This document shows, one piece after another, positions 56,742 through 64,000 of a stretch of DNA of 64,000 nucleotides. The notes under the pieces are model-generated. The model was given only the letters and a program-made list of their open reading frames with translations, was not told the origin of the DNA and searched no databases. The first letter of the stretch is position 1; each line of letters begins with the position of its first letter. Source of the stretch: Bradyrhizobium sp. 21 (GTDB lineage: Bacteria; Pseudomonadota; Alphaproteobacteria; Rhizobiales; Xanthobacteraceae); NCBI RefSeq assembly GCF_023073335.1, contig NZ_JADPJG010000035.1:398667-462666 (forward strand). Reading direction: 5' to 3'. The translations under genes were made by a program, and so were the position numbers.

Positions 56742-57878
56742 TTACCGCCGGGCCGTTACCCGTCCGCTCTCGACGTCAAAGACCTCGCCGCCGGCGCCGA
56801 TCTCTGCAAATGCGGCCGGGTCCGCCCCGGTCAGCCACACCTGCGCGCCGAGCTTGCGCAGCTCGTCGAACAGCGCCGCGCGGCGGTTCGGATCGAGATG
56901 GGCGACGACCTCGTCGAGCAGCAGCAGCGGCACGATGCCGGTCATCTCGGCGACCAGGCTCGCATGCGCCAGCACCAGCCCGATCAGCAGCGCCTTCTGC
57001 TCGCCGGTCGAGGCGTCGCGCGCCGGCATGCTTTTCGGCGCGTAGATGACCTGGAGATCGGTGAGATGCGGACCGTCGGTGGTGCGGCCGGCGATGGCGT
57101 CGCGCGGACGGTTGTCGCGCAGGATCTGGCGATAGCGGTCCTCGACCGACGTCGCGGTCTCGTTGAGCAGCGCGTTCTCCATCCAGCCGTCGAGCGCGAT
57201 CTGCGCCGATGGAAAGGCGGAGGCCTGCGCGCGTGCATTGAGCATGCCGGTCAGCCGTGCCGCGGTCTGGCCGCGGGTTGCGGCGACTGCGACCGCAAGC
57301 TCCGCGGTCTCGCGCTCGATCGCGTCACACCAATGGTCGTCGTAATTGCGCGTCTCGAGCAGGCGGTTGCGCGAACGAAGCGAGCGCTCGAGCGCGGAGA
57401 TGCGGCTGGAATGATCGCTGTCGATGGCAAGCACCAGGCGGTCGAAGAAGCGCCGGCGCTCGGACGCCGCGCCCATGAACAGCCCGTCCATCGCCGGCGT
57501 CAGCCACACCATGCGGACATGGTCGCCGAACGACGCCGCCGAATTGACCGGCTCGCGGTCGATGCGGCAACGCCGGCTGACCGCGGCATCGGCGCGTGGC
57601 GGATCGATGCCGGTGCCGAGCGTGGCAAGGCCCAGCGCGCCCTCGACCTGTGCCGACACCGCCCAGGAGCCGTCGCCCTGGTTGTCGGCGACGTCGTCCA
57701 GCGTGGCGCGCCGCAAACCGCGTCCCGGCGACAGGAACGAGATCGCCTCGATACAATTGGTCTTGCCCGCCCCGTTCGGCCCGACCAGCGCCACCATGTC
57801 AGCCGTCGCCTCGAGCCCCGCCGCCCGGTAATTGCGAAAATGCGTCAGCGTCAGGCGATGAATGCGGGAGGGGGTCAT
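56742..57878 (-). CDS. recF: DNA replication and repair protein RecF
   Basis: 378 aa from ATG 57878 (MTPSRIHRLTLTHFRNYR). SMC-like ATPase that loads RecA at gaps with RecO and RecR. Walker A VGPNGAGKTN (~32-41), signature STGEQKALLIGLVLAHA, Walker B LLLLDEVVAHLDPNR. In the order dnaA-dnaN-recF(-gyrB) on the minus strand. A family B repeat sits between it and dnaN. Confidence 0.96.
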   Translation of the reverse strand: MTPSRIHRLTLTHFRNYRAAGLEATADMVALVGPNGAGKTNCIEAISFLSPGRGLRRATLDDVADNQGDGSWAVSAQVEGALGLATLGTGIDPPRADAAVSRRCRIDREPVNSAASFGDHVRMVWLTPAMDGLFMGAASERRRFFDRLVLAIDSDHSSRISALERSLRSRNRLLETRNYDDHWCDAIERETAELAVAVAATRGQTAARLTGMLNARAQASAFPSAQIALDGWMENALLNETATSVEDRYRQILRDNRPRDAIAGRTTDGPHLTDLQVIYAPKSMPARDASTGEQKALLIGLVLAHASLVAEMTGIVPLLLLDEVVAHLDPNRRAALFDELRKLGAQVWLTGADPAAFAEIGAGGEVFDVESGRVTARR

Positions 57879-57904
57879 GTTGTCTTTGTCATTGCCGGCG
57901 TTCT

Positions 57905-57955
57905 TCCCCTCCCCCCTTGTGGGGGAGGGTGGCGCCTCACGCAGTGAGGCGATCG
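57905..57955. repeat. GC-rich intergenic repeat, family B, copy 2
   Basis: CCCCTCCCCCCTTGTGGGGGAGGG hairpin followed by CGCCTCACGCAGTGAGGCG, a second hairpin. Lies between recF and dnaN. Confidence 0.6.
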
Positions 57956-57998
57956 CCAAGCCGCAATGTAGTGAGCCCTCGCCTCCGCCGGAAGCGCA

Positions 57999-59117
57999 TC
58001 ACACCCGCATCGGCATCAGCACATACAACGCGCTCTTGTCGTCGCGGTCTTGCACGAGCGTCGGCGAGCCGGGGTCGGCGAGTCTCAAGGTTGCGACGTC
58101 GCCTTCGATCTGGGCGGCGATGTCGAGCAGATAGCGGGAGTTGAAGCCGATATCGAGGGCGTCGGAGGCGTATTCGACTTCGAGCTCCTCGGTCGCGCTG
58201 CCGGAATCCGGATTGGTCACCGACAGCACCAGCTTGCCCGGCGACAGCGAAAGCTTTACCGCCCGGCCGCGCTCGCTGGAGATGGTGGAAACACGATCGA
58301 CCGCGTTCTCGAAATCCTTCTTGTCGACGATGAGCTCCTTGTCGTTACCCTGGGGGATGACGCGGCCGTAGTCGGGGAAGGTGCCGTCGATCAGCTTCGA
58401 GGTCAGCACCACATTGCCGATGGTGAAGCGGATCTTGGCCTGCGACAGCTCGATCGTCATCTCGGCGTCGGTATCCTCGATCAGGCGCTGCACCTCGCCG
58501 ACCGTCTTGCGCGGAACGATCACGCCGGGCATGCCGTCGGCGCCCTTGGGCTGGACCAGGTCGAGCTGGGCGAGGCGATGTCCGTCGGTGGCGACGCCGC
58601 GCAGCGTCGCGGCCGCAGGCGTGCCGGCCGCGTGCAGATAGATGCCGTTGAGATAGTAGCGCGTCTCCTCGGTGGAGATCGCGAACTGGGTGCGGTCGAT
58701 CAGTCGCTTGACGTCCTTGGCCGCGAGGCTGAACGAATGCGACATGTCGCCCGCGGCGAGATCCGGGAAATCGTTCTCCGGCAGCGTCTGCAGCGTGAAG
58801 CGGGAGCGGCCGGCGCGGATCGCCAGCACGGCGCGGTCGCCGTCGGCTTCGAGCACGATCTGCGACCCATCCGGCAGCTTGCGCACGATGTCGTAGAACA
58901 TGTGCGCCGGCACGGTGGTGGAGCCCGCGGTCGCGGTTTCCGCCGCGAGCGTTTCCGTCACCTCGAGGTCGAGGTCGGTCGCCTTCAGCGACAATTTCGC
59001 ATTCTCGGCGCGCACCAGCACGTTGCCGAGGATCGGAATGGTGTTGCGGCGCTCGACCACGCGGTGGACATGACCCAGCGACTTCAGGAGTTGCGCGCGT
59101 TCGACCGTAACCTTCAT
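57999..59117 (-). CDS. dnaN: DNA polymerase III sliding clamp (beta subunit)
   Basis: 372 aa from ATG 59117 (MKVTVERAQLLKSLGHVHRVVERRNTIPILGNVLV). Three clamp domains of normal total length; C-terminus ends YVLMPMRV, the standard clamp tail. Processivity factor of the replisome. Upstream gap to dnaA (283 bases) contains a terminator-like hairpin, so dnaN probably also has its own promoter. Confidence 0.98.
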   Translation of the reverse strand: MKVTVERAQLLKSLGHVHRVVERRNTIPILGNVLVRAENAKLSLKATDLDLEVTETLAAETATAGSTTVPAHMFYDIVRKLPDGSQIVLEADGDRAVLAIRAGRSRFTLQTLPENDFPDLAAGDMSHSFSLAAKDVKRLIDRTQFAISTEETRYYLNGIYLHAAGTPAAATLRGVATDGHRLAQLDLVQPKGADGMPGVIVPRKTVGEVQRLIEDTDAEMTIELSQAKIRFTIGNVVLTSKLIDGTFPDYGRVIPQGNDKELIVDKKDFENAVDRVSTISSERGRAVKLSLSPGKLVLSVTNPDSGSATEELEVEYASDALDIGFNSRYLLDIAAQIEGDVATLRLADPGSPTLVQDRDDKSALYVLMPMRV

Positions 59118-59344
59118 TGCACCACTCGCCCGATCCCCAAGGAAACACAAATCTGGAAAAGCCGGGCGGCGGGACGCGCGCCACGGCATCGAAGACCCCG
59201 GAAAGCCGGATCATCCAGCCGATATGACCAAAGCCGTCAGGGTCGCGCAAGGTGGCGCGGAAAGCCATCCGTTTCAAGGGATTGCGGGGTGGTTCCCGAC
59301 GATTTACAGGCAAAAAACGAGGGCCGCTGCCAGGCAAATCAAGA

Positions 59345-59373
59345 CCGCCGCCCCAGCATGGCCGGGGCGGCGG
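59345..59373 (-). terminator. terminator-like hairpin after dnaA
   Basis: CCGCCGCCCC (59345-59354) pairs perfectly with GGGGCGGCGG (59364-59373), loop of nine. On the minus strand it follows the dnaA stop by ~30 bases and is trailed by TCTTGATTTG, a weak T tract. Confidence 0.6.
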
Positions 59374-59400
59374 TAGGATGGAAGGGGAAGACCTAGGCGT

Positions 59401-60813
59401 TTATTCCTGAAGCTGGCGTTTCAGCGATTCGACCTCGTCCGACAGCGCCGTGTCCTTGGACACCAGGGCCTCGATCTTGCGCACCGCGTGCAGCACCGTG
59501 GTGTGGTCGCGCCCGCCGAAGCGGCGGCCGATCTCGGGCAGCGAGCGCAAGGTCAGCGTCTTGGCGAGGTACATCGCCACCTGGCGCGGACGGACCACGT
59601 TGGCGGTCCGGCGCGAGGACAAGAGGTCGGAGCGACTGACATTATACTGCCGCGCCACCACGCGCTGGATGTCCTCGATCTTGATCCGCTTCGGCTCCTG
59701 CGGCCGGATCAGGTCGCGCACCTCGTGCTCGGCCATTTCCAGCGTCACCGGCCGGTTGTTGAGCTTCGAGTGCGCGAGCAGACGGTTGATCGCGCCTTCG
59801 AGATCCCTGCCGTTATGCGTGATGGCACGGGCCAGATAGGAGAGAACCTCCTCCGGCACCTCGAACGTCGCGTGATGGGCGCGGGCCGCCGCGACGCGCG
59901 ACTTGAGAATGCCGTGCCGCAGCTCCTCGCCCAGCGAGGCCATCTCGACCACGAGACCGCCGGCCAGCCGCGAGCGCACGCGATCATCGAGGCTTTCGAG
60001 ATCGGACGGCGGACGGTCGGCCGCGATCACGACCTGGCGGCCGGCATCGATCAGCGCGTTCAGAGTGTGACAGAACTCGGCCTGGGTCGACTTGCCCTGC
60101 AGGAACTGGAGATCGTCGATCACCAGCACGTCGATGCCGCGCAGCGCTTCCTTGAAGGCGAGCGCCGTCTGCGTCTTCAGCGCGGCGACGAAGCCGTACA
60201 TGAACTTTTCCGCGGTCAGGTACAGCACCTTGCGCTCGTTGCCGGAATTGCCGGCCCAGGTCACGGCTTGCAAGAGATGCGTCTTGCCCAGGCCAACGCC
60301 GGCATGGATGTAGAGCGGGTTGAACATCACGGGGTCGCCGCGGCGACCTTCCGCGACCTGACGGGCGGCGGCGTGCGCCAGCGTGTTGGAGCGGCCGACG
60401 ACGAAGCTTGCAAAGGTCAGGCGCGGATCGAGCGGCGAGCCGCCGAGCGCATCGTGATTGGCCGAGACCGGCGCGGTCGCGGTCGAGCGCAGTTCCGGCG
60501 CAGGCGAGCGGCGTGCTTCGACGGGCGCGGGCGCTTCCTTCTGAACGACCGGACGCACAGCGGAGCGAACGGTGAGATCGATGCGATGCACTTCGGGCAT
60601 CTCGGCCTGCCAGCACGACAGCACGCGCTCGGCATAATGCGCTTGGATCCAGCTCTTCAGGAAGCGCGTCGGAACCGAGAGCCGCACGCTCTCCTCCTGC
60701 ACGCCTTCCAGGTCCATGCGAGCAAACCAGCTCGTATAGACGTCTTCGCCTACGTTCGAGCGCAGCCGACTCTTCACGCGTGACCAGCGATCCTGTTCAG
60801 GTGTTGTCATCAT
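59401..60813 (-). CDS. dnaA: chromosomal replication initiator protein DnaA
   Basis: 470 aa from ATG 60813 (MMTTPEQDRWSRVKSRL); ATG 60810 is equally possible. Domain I ~1-80; domain III AAA+ with Walker A HAGVGLGKTHLLQAV and Walker B DVLVIDDLQFLQGKSTQ; domain IV with the DNA-binding signature region RRFGGRDHTTVLHAVRKIEAL (~440-460). Binds DnaA boxes and opens the origin. Upstream of it lies a 1.26 kb non-coding region with many GANTC sites. Confidence 0.98.
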   Translation of the reverse strand: MMTTPEQDRWSRVKSRLRSNVGEDVYTSWFARMDLEGVQEESVRLSVPTRFLKSWIQAHYAERVLSCWQAEMPEVHRIDLTVRSAVRPVVQKEAPAPVEARRSPAPELRSTATAPVSANHDALGGSPLDPRLTFASFVVGRSNTLAHAAARQVAEGRRGDPVMFNPLYIHAGVGLGKTHLLQAVTWAGNSGNERKVLYLTAEKFMYGFVAALKTQTALAFKEALRGIDVLVIDDLQFLQGKSTQAEFCHTLNALIDAGRQVVIAADRPPSDLESLDDRVRSRLAGGLVVEMASLGEELRHGILKSRVAAARAHHATFEVPEEVLSYLARAITHNGRDLEGAINRLLAHSKLNNRPVTLEMAEHEVRDLIRPQEPKRIKIEDIQRVVARQYNVSRSDLLSSRRTANVVRPRQVAMYLAKTLTLRSLPEIGRRFGGRDHTTVLHAVRKIEALVSKDTALSDEVESLKRQLQE

Positions 60814-62076
60814 TTGAGAACTTTTCTTCAGAGATAAGGTTGCGTGGTGAGCGTCATGCAGGTTCCTGCCATGACGGGACCTCAAGCGATTCATCTTTGG
60901 GCATAGCTCGACCGTTCAGCGCGAACGCCGCGGTCAGGTCAGCGATGTCAGAGATAATGGAGTCGCGAGGTCAGCGCGTACTCGGCGCTCCGTCACACGC
61001 GGGGGGCTGGACGGTGGGCTGATTGAAAACGGCCTCGGAATAAAAAATCTGGCAATGAGAAATTTGCTTCAACACCGCGTTGAGTCCGTAAGCCATGATA
61101 CCTCCCCGTCCTGCCGTGATTGCTCACGGCAAGGTCCTGCGTGTCCAAAAACAACCGCGTCGTACTCCGTCCGCGGTTGCCTGCCCGTACTGGTCGTCCG
61201 CTCGACTTCGCCATCATGCGGGCCGGGTAGCTTCACGTCTCTCCTGTGCGCCCGAGCGGGAAGATCCCGCTTGGAGACATTCAGACAAAGAGCTACCGTT
61301 CCCATCTTGCAATGGGTTTGTTCCGACATTCGCATGTTGAAGCGTCGCCTACGTGCACACCGCCGCCGATTTGCACGCTCGCCCCGTTTCCGATACCGCG
61401 CTGGTCTCAAGATCGTGGGCGCCGCTGACGACTTAAGGAATACACTATGCGGAAAGACTCGCAACGGAATTGATTCACACTTGAGGCATCTAAAAACTTG
61501 ACCAGCGTTAACGCGGGGCCGGACTTGTTCACAGGCTACAGAGCAAGTTTATGGATTCGTGCACAGAATCGAAAGCGCCGCGCCTGGTGTGACAATTCTC
61601 AGTCACCGCCGAAAATTTTTCGCAAAAGCGTCACGCGCGCGACGCGTTGGCGATTTTTCCAAATGCTTGGCGTCACTATGTCGATAAGTGATTAGCTGGA
61701 CATCGTTTTTTGAGTCTCGTTTCACAGGGTAACTCCATTGCGTGACGCGATCCGGTGAAACTACGGTGTGCAGAACTCGCAGGCGCACGAATTCGACTTG
61801 AGCCCGCCCCGCAGGGACTTTTTGCACCGCGGTGAAAGTTTCCGCTGTTGCAAATTCACCCGCAGGTAAAACTACGGAACGCATGATGGCGTGGACGCCG
61901 CAATCCTCGGATCGAAGGTCGGTCGCCGCCTGACTGCTTGCGTGAATATGACAGGCAACAAAAAAGCCCGGCGCGATGCCGGGCTGTTTGACGCGTGCGA
62001 TGTGCGACGGGGCCGCCCGATCGAACGAATGCTTGCTAGATCACTGGCGAGACGACTTGCCGGATCACTTGCCAGA
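60814..62076. other. long intergenic region upstream of dnaA (GANTC-rich; possible control or origin region)
   Basis: 1263 bases without a convincing gene. It contains the rpsT terminator at its right end, eight GANTC (CcrM) sites between 60888 and 61716 (60888, 60960, 61082, 61456, 61472, 61554, 61566, 61712), and three DnaA-box-like 9-mers: TGATTCACA (61471) and TTGTTCACA (61525), each one mismatch from TTWTNCACA, and TCGTGCACA (61557), two mismatches. Could be the dnaA promoter region; origin function is speculative. Confidence 0.45.
61960..61984 (-). terminator. intrinsic terminator after rpsT
   Basis: GCCCGGC (61966-61972), loop GCGAT, GCCGGGC (61978-61984) with a T6 run on the minus strand. 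Ninety-odd bases after the rpsT stop. Confidence 0.85.
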
Positions 62077-62343
62077 TTACTTGGCGAGCTTGGCGATCTG
62101 CGCGGTGAGCCGCGAGACTTTGCGGCTGGCATTGTTCTTGTGAATGATGTTGCGCTGGGCGGCGCGCATCAGAGCGGGCTCGGCATTCGCCAGCGCCGTC
62201 ACGGCGGCGGCGCGGTCGCCGGTCTTGATGGCTTCTTCGACGTTGCGCACGGCACCGCGCATCTGGGTGCGGCGCGACTTGTTGACGGCGGTGCGGCGGG
62301 CGATCTTGCGCGTCGCTTTCTTGGCGGAGGTGGTGTTGGCCAT
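62077..62343 (-). CDS. rpsT: 30S ribosomal protein S20
   Basis: 88 aa, start ATG 62343 (MANTTSAKKATRKIARRTAVNKSRRTQMRGAV). Lys/Arg-rich helical primary-binding protein of the 16S rRNA 5' domain. Length and sequence are typical. Followed by an intrinsic terminator; driven by a strong promoter about 230 bases upstream, leaving a long leader that could carry S20 autoregulation. Confidence 0.98.
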   Translation of the reverse strand: MANTTSAKKATRKIARRTAVNKSRRTQMRGAVRNVEEAIKTGDRAAAVTALANAEPALMRAAQRNIIHKNNASRKVSRLTAQIAKLAK

Positions 62344-62573
62344 GGTCTCAATGTCCTTTGCGGGTACCGGTCGCGTCTTGGTCGGGTAGCGCCGGCTTGC
62401 TTGACCGCGTAATCGACGCTCGGATTTAGGGTGTTCGGTTGCTAGGCTGTCCCCGGAACATGAGCGACGGCCTTGCGGCTGTCTCTGAGGCTCCAAAGAG
62501 CCTTAAGCTCAAGGTGCCTGCAACTGCTCAAAGAACAGCGGCGGCAGGATTGCGCCCACCGCCAGTTGGCGCC

Positions 62574-62602
62574 CTTATAGAGAGGGTCTGCGGCACCGTC
62601 AA
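62574..62602 (-). promoter_or_regulatory. sigma-70-type promoter for rpsT
   Basis: On the minus strand: TTGACG (62597-62602), exactly 17 bases, TATAAG (62574-62579). Predicted start near 62567, giving an rpsT leader of about 220 bases. Confidence 0.75.
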
Positions 62603-62605
62603 CGC

Positions 62606-62621
62606 TTTCCAGGCCTGGAAA
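62606..62621. promoter_or_regulatory. perfect 16-bp palindrome upstream of the rpsT promoter
   Basis: TTTCCAGGCCTGGAAA, starting four bases beyond the -35 hexamer. A candidate operator or activator site; identity of any binding protein unknown. Confidence 0.45.
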
Positions 62622-62711
62622 ATAGGCCATGGGCGCTCAGAAGCGTGCTGTAACGCCCTGAAGAGGTTGAATTTATGCCGTCGCCCGGCTATTGGCTGGC
62701 GACGTTCCGGG

Positions 62712-62731
62712 GGTCGTCCGATCGGACGACC
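62712..62731. promoter_or_regulatory. perfect 20-bp palindrome before the small membrane protein gene
   Basis: GGTCGTCCGATCGGACGACC, ending 14 bases before the ATG at 62746 and just before its ribosome binding site (AAGGTGAGG). Could be an operator or an RNA hairpin in the leader. Confidence 0.5.
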
Positions 62732-62745
62732 ATATAAGGTGAGGC

Positions 62746-63063
62746 ATGATCCGCGGCTTTTTCCGACTGATTGGGCTGTTGCTGCTCGCCGGCGGGTTCA
62801 TCTTCATGGTCTATGACGGCGCCCGCTGGGTGGCCGACCAGACCCTGCGGTTCACCCGCTTCGGCCAGTTCTGGAACGACATCAATCAGGCCAGCCAGAC
62901 GGCGTTCCGGACCTGGGTCGAGGCCAAGGCGCCCTGGCTCTGGACCTCGGTGATCCGCCTGGTGCTCGATCAGCCGGTCTTCGCCGTCCTCGGCATTCTG
63001 GGCATCCTCCTGATGATCCTGTTCCGCCCGCGCAAACCGCTGATCGGGTATTCCCGGGATTGA
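62746..63063 (+). CDS. small membrane protein of unknown function
   Basis: 105 aa. ATG 62746 with AAGGTGAGG upstream. Two hydrophobic segments: LIGLLLLAGGFIFMVYDG (~8-25) and FAVLGILGILLMILFRP (~79-95); a conserved-looking middle with FGQFWNDINQASQTAFRTWVE. Both ends probably face the cytoplasm. Not recognised; the palindrome upstream suggests regulated expression. Confidence 0.75.
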   Translation: MIRGFFRLIGLLLLAGGFIFMVYDGARWVADQTLRFTRFGQFWNDINQASQTAFRTWVEAKAPWLWTSVIRLVLDQPVFAVLGILGILLMILFRPRKPLIGYSRD

Positions 63064-63228
63064 ACTTTCAAGTCCCGCCGCGACCGAGGCGGCGCGCGGT
63101 GGCGTAACAGGGCTGCCCCTTTGCGCGTAAAGACCTATATTCCCAACTCATCGCGAGCACGCCGCCCGAGCGCTTTGCTCATCGACCTGGCTTGAGGCGA
63201 CGGTCAGCTCGTTTCCGGAGATCAGTCC

Positions 63229-63885
63229 ATGCTGTTCATGCGCAAGACCACCGCATTGCCGAGCGCCACGGAAGCGCTGCCGGGCCGTGCGCAAGCCATT
63301 CCGACCGCGACCACCCATTTCGTCAACGGCGCGCGATTGCAGCCGCCTTATCCCGCCGGCCTCGAACAGGCGGTGTTCGGGCTCGGCTGCTTCTGGGGCG
63401 CCGAGCGCAAATTCTGGGAGCTCGGCGATGGCGTTTACGCCACTGCTGTCGGCTATGCCGGTGGCCACACGCCGAACCCGACCTATGAAGAGACATGCTC
63501 GGGCCGCACCGGCCACACCGAAGTGGTGCTGGTGGTGTTCGATCCGGGCAAGATCTCCTACGAGAAGCTGTTGAAGATTTTCTGGGAGAGCCACAACCCG
63601 ACGCAGGGGATGCGTCAGGGCAACGACGTCGGCACGCAATACCGAAGCGCGATCTACACCTATTCGGACGCGCAGAAGAAAGCGGCCGATGAATCGAAGG
63701 CGCTCTATCAGAAGGCGCTTGCTGCAAAAGGTCTCGGCGCCATCACCACCGAGATCGCACCCGCGGGCGAATTCTATTTTGCCGAGGACTACCATCAGCA
63801 ATATCTGGCGAAGAATCCCGCCGGCTATTGCGGCTTGGGTGGCACCGGCGTGGCCTGTCCGATCGGCGTCGGTGTGAGCGCGTAA
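63229..63885 (+). CDS. msrA: peptide-methionine (S)-S-oxide reductase
   Basis: 218 aa. Reduces S-methionine sulfoxide in proteins. Catalytic Cys in GLGCFWGAERKFWEL (~54-56), substrate site GNDVGTQYRSAIY and resolving Cys residues in the C-terminal YCGLGGTGVACPIG. An N-terminal ~40-residue extension (KTTALPSATEALPGRAQ) precedes the core. ATG 63229 with CCGGAG upstream. Confidence 0.96.
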   Translation: MLFMRKTTALPSATEALPGRAQAIPTATTHFVNGARLQPPYPAGLEQAVFGLGCFWGAERKFWELGDGVYATAVGYAGGHTPNPTYEETCSGRTGHTEVVLVVFDPGKISYEKLLKIFWESHNPTQGMRQGNDVGTQYRSAIYTYSDAQKKAADESKALYQKALAAKGLGAITTEIAPAGEFYFAEDYHQQYLAKNPAGYCGLGGTGVACPIGVGVSA

Positions 63886-63905
63886 GCGTACGCCGGGCTC
63901 GCTGC

Positions 63906-63953
63906 ACCTCTCCCGCTTGCGGGAGAGGTCGGCGCATCGCGCCGGGTGAGGGT
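63906..63953. repeat. GC-rich intergenic repeat, family B, copy 3
   Basis: CACCTCTCCCGCTTGCGGGAGAGGTCGGCGC... hairpin followed by GGGTGAGGGTT. A further partial copy (CCCTCTCCCCGACC) begins at 63987 and is cut by the window end. Confidence 0.7.
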
Positions 63954-64000
63954 TCTATCCTCTGGGGGAGTTCCTGTGCGGATACACCCTCTCCCCGACC

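Larger units (their letters stand above)
62344..62745. other. intergenic region with rpsT promoter and two perfect palindromes
   Basis: 402 bases. Contains the rpsT sigma-70 promoter (62574-62602, minus), a 16-bp palindrome just upstream of its -35 (62606-62621) and a 20-bp palindrome (62712-62731) in front of the small membrane protein gene. No coding frame is convincing. Confidence 0.6.

Noticed and set aside
61603..61884. 93-codon minus-strand frame upstream of dnaA (MRSVVLPAGEF...)
   Set aside because: Third-position GC is low compared with the host genes, no ribosome binding site, no family; treated as non-coding.
60814..62076. Confident oriC call
   Set aside because: No perfect DnaA box; only one- and two-mismatch boxes, and in many alphaproteobacteria the origin lies elsewhere.

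Overview
The window is a high-GC alphaproteobacterial chromosome segment, most likely from Bradyrhizobium. Evidence: protein content and gene order (infB-ylxR-nusA-rimP, lnt-corC-ybeY-phoH-miaB-fur, gyrB-recF-dnaN-dnaA-rpsT), a Fur-family regulator without the usual zinc Cys pairs, and intergenic GC-rich palindromic repeats of the kind seen in Bradyrhizobium. No rRNA, tRNA, CRISPR array, transposase or integrase was recognised. Coordinates and starts were derived by hand; functions are from motif reading, not database search.

Layout. 1-3.5 kb (minus): infB (5' part only), ylxR, nusA, rimP, the transcription/translation operon, preceded by a leader with an intrinsic terminator. 3.8-4.9 kb (plus): a DUF2336 protein meeting trmB tail to tail. 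4.9-19.9 kb (minus): a long run of housekeeping genes: trmB, M20 peptidase, XRE regulator, lnt, corC-like, ybeY, phoH, miaB, a HAD hydrolase, fur, rimI, tsaB, nfuA, a universal stress protein, trpS, murJ. 20-43.9 kb: mixed metabolic and transport genes on both strands: adenosine/ribokinase-type kinase, acyl-CoA ligase, two serine beta-lactamase-like hydrolases, aldehyde dehydrogenase, a GlxA-type regulator divergent from an alpha/beta hydrolase, a SulP-STAS-cNMP transporter, purC, pirin, AraC regulator, MmgE/PrpD, FUSC transporter, VOC protein, DsbA-like isomerase, DUF2867, MATE exporter and murA.

44.1-53.1 kb is an accessory block inserted between murA and gyrB. It has an SRAP protein, two unknown proteins each closed by its own intrinsic terminator, several small conserved-looking ORFs, a DUF3800 protein whose start codon overlaps that of an opposite-strand small ORF, and a two-gene OLD-family nuclease plus UvrD-like helicase pair with the architecture of the Gabija anti-phage system. 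A triple tandem 17-bp repeat sits at the boundary with gyrB.

53.1-62.3 kb (minus): the replication cluster gyrB, an exported protein, recF, dnaN, dnaA and rpsT. A 1.26 kb non-coding stretch upstream of dnaA is enriched in GANTC (CcrM) sites and holds a few DnaA-box-like 9-mers. The window ends with a small membrane protein preceded by a perfect 20-bp palindrome, then msrA.

Points most worth checking: the Gabija-like pair and its surrounding island; the tandem repeat beside gyrB; MurA with Asp in place of the catalytic Cys; the GANTC cluster before dnaA; an 11-bp inverted repeat that could hide the ribosome binding site of the gene at 26575; and the leader terminator in front of rimP-nusA.
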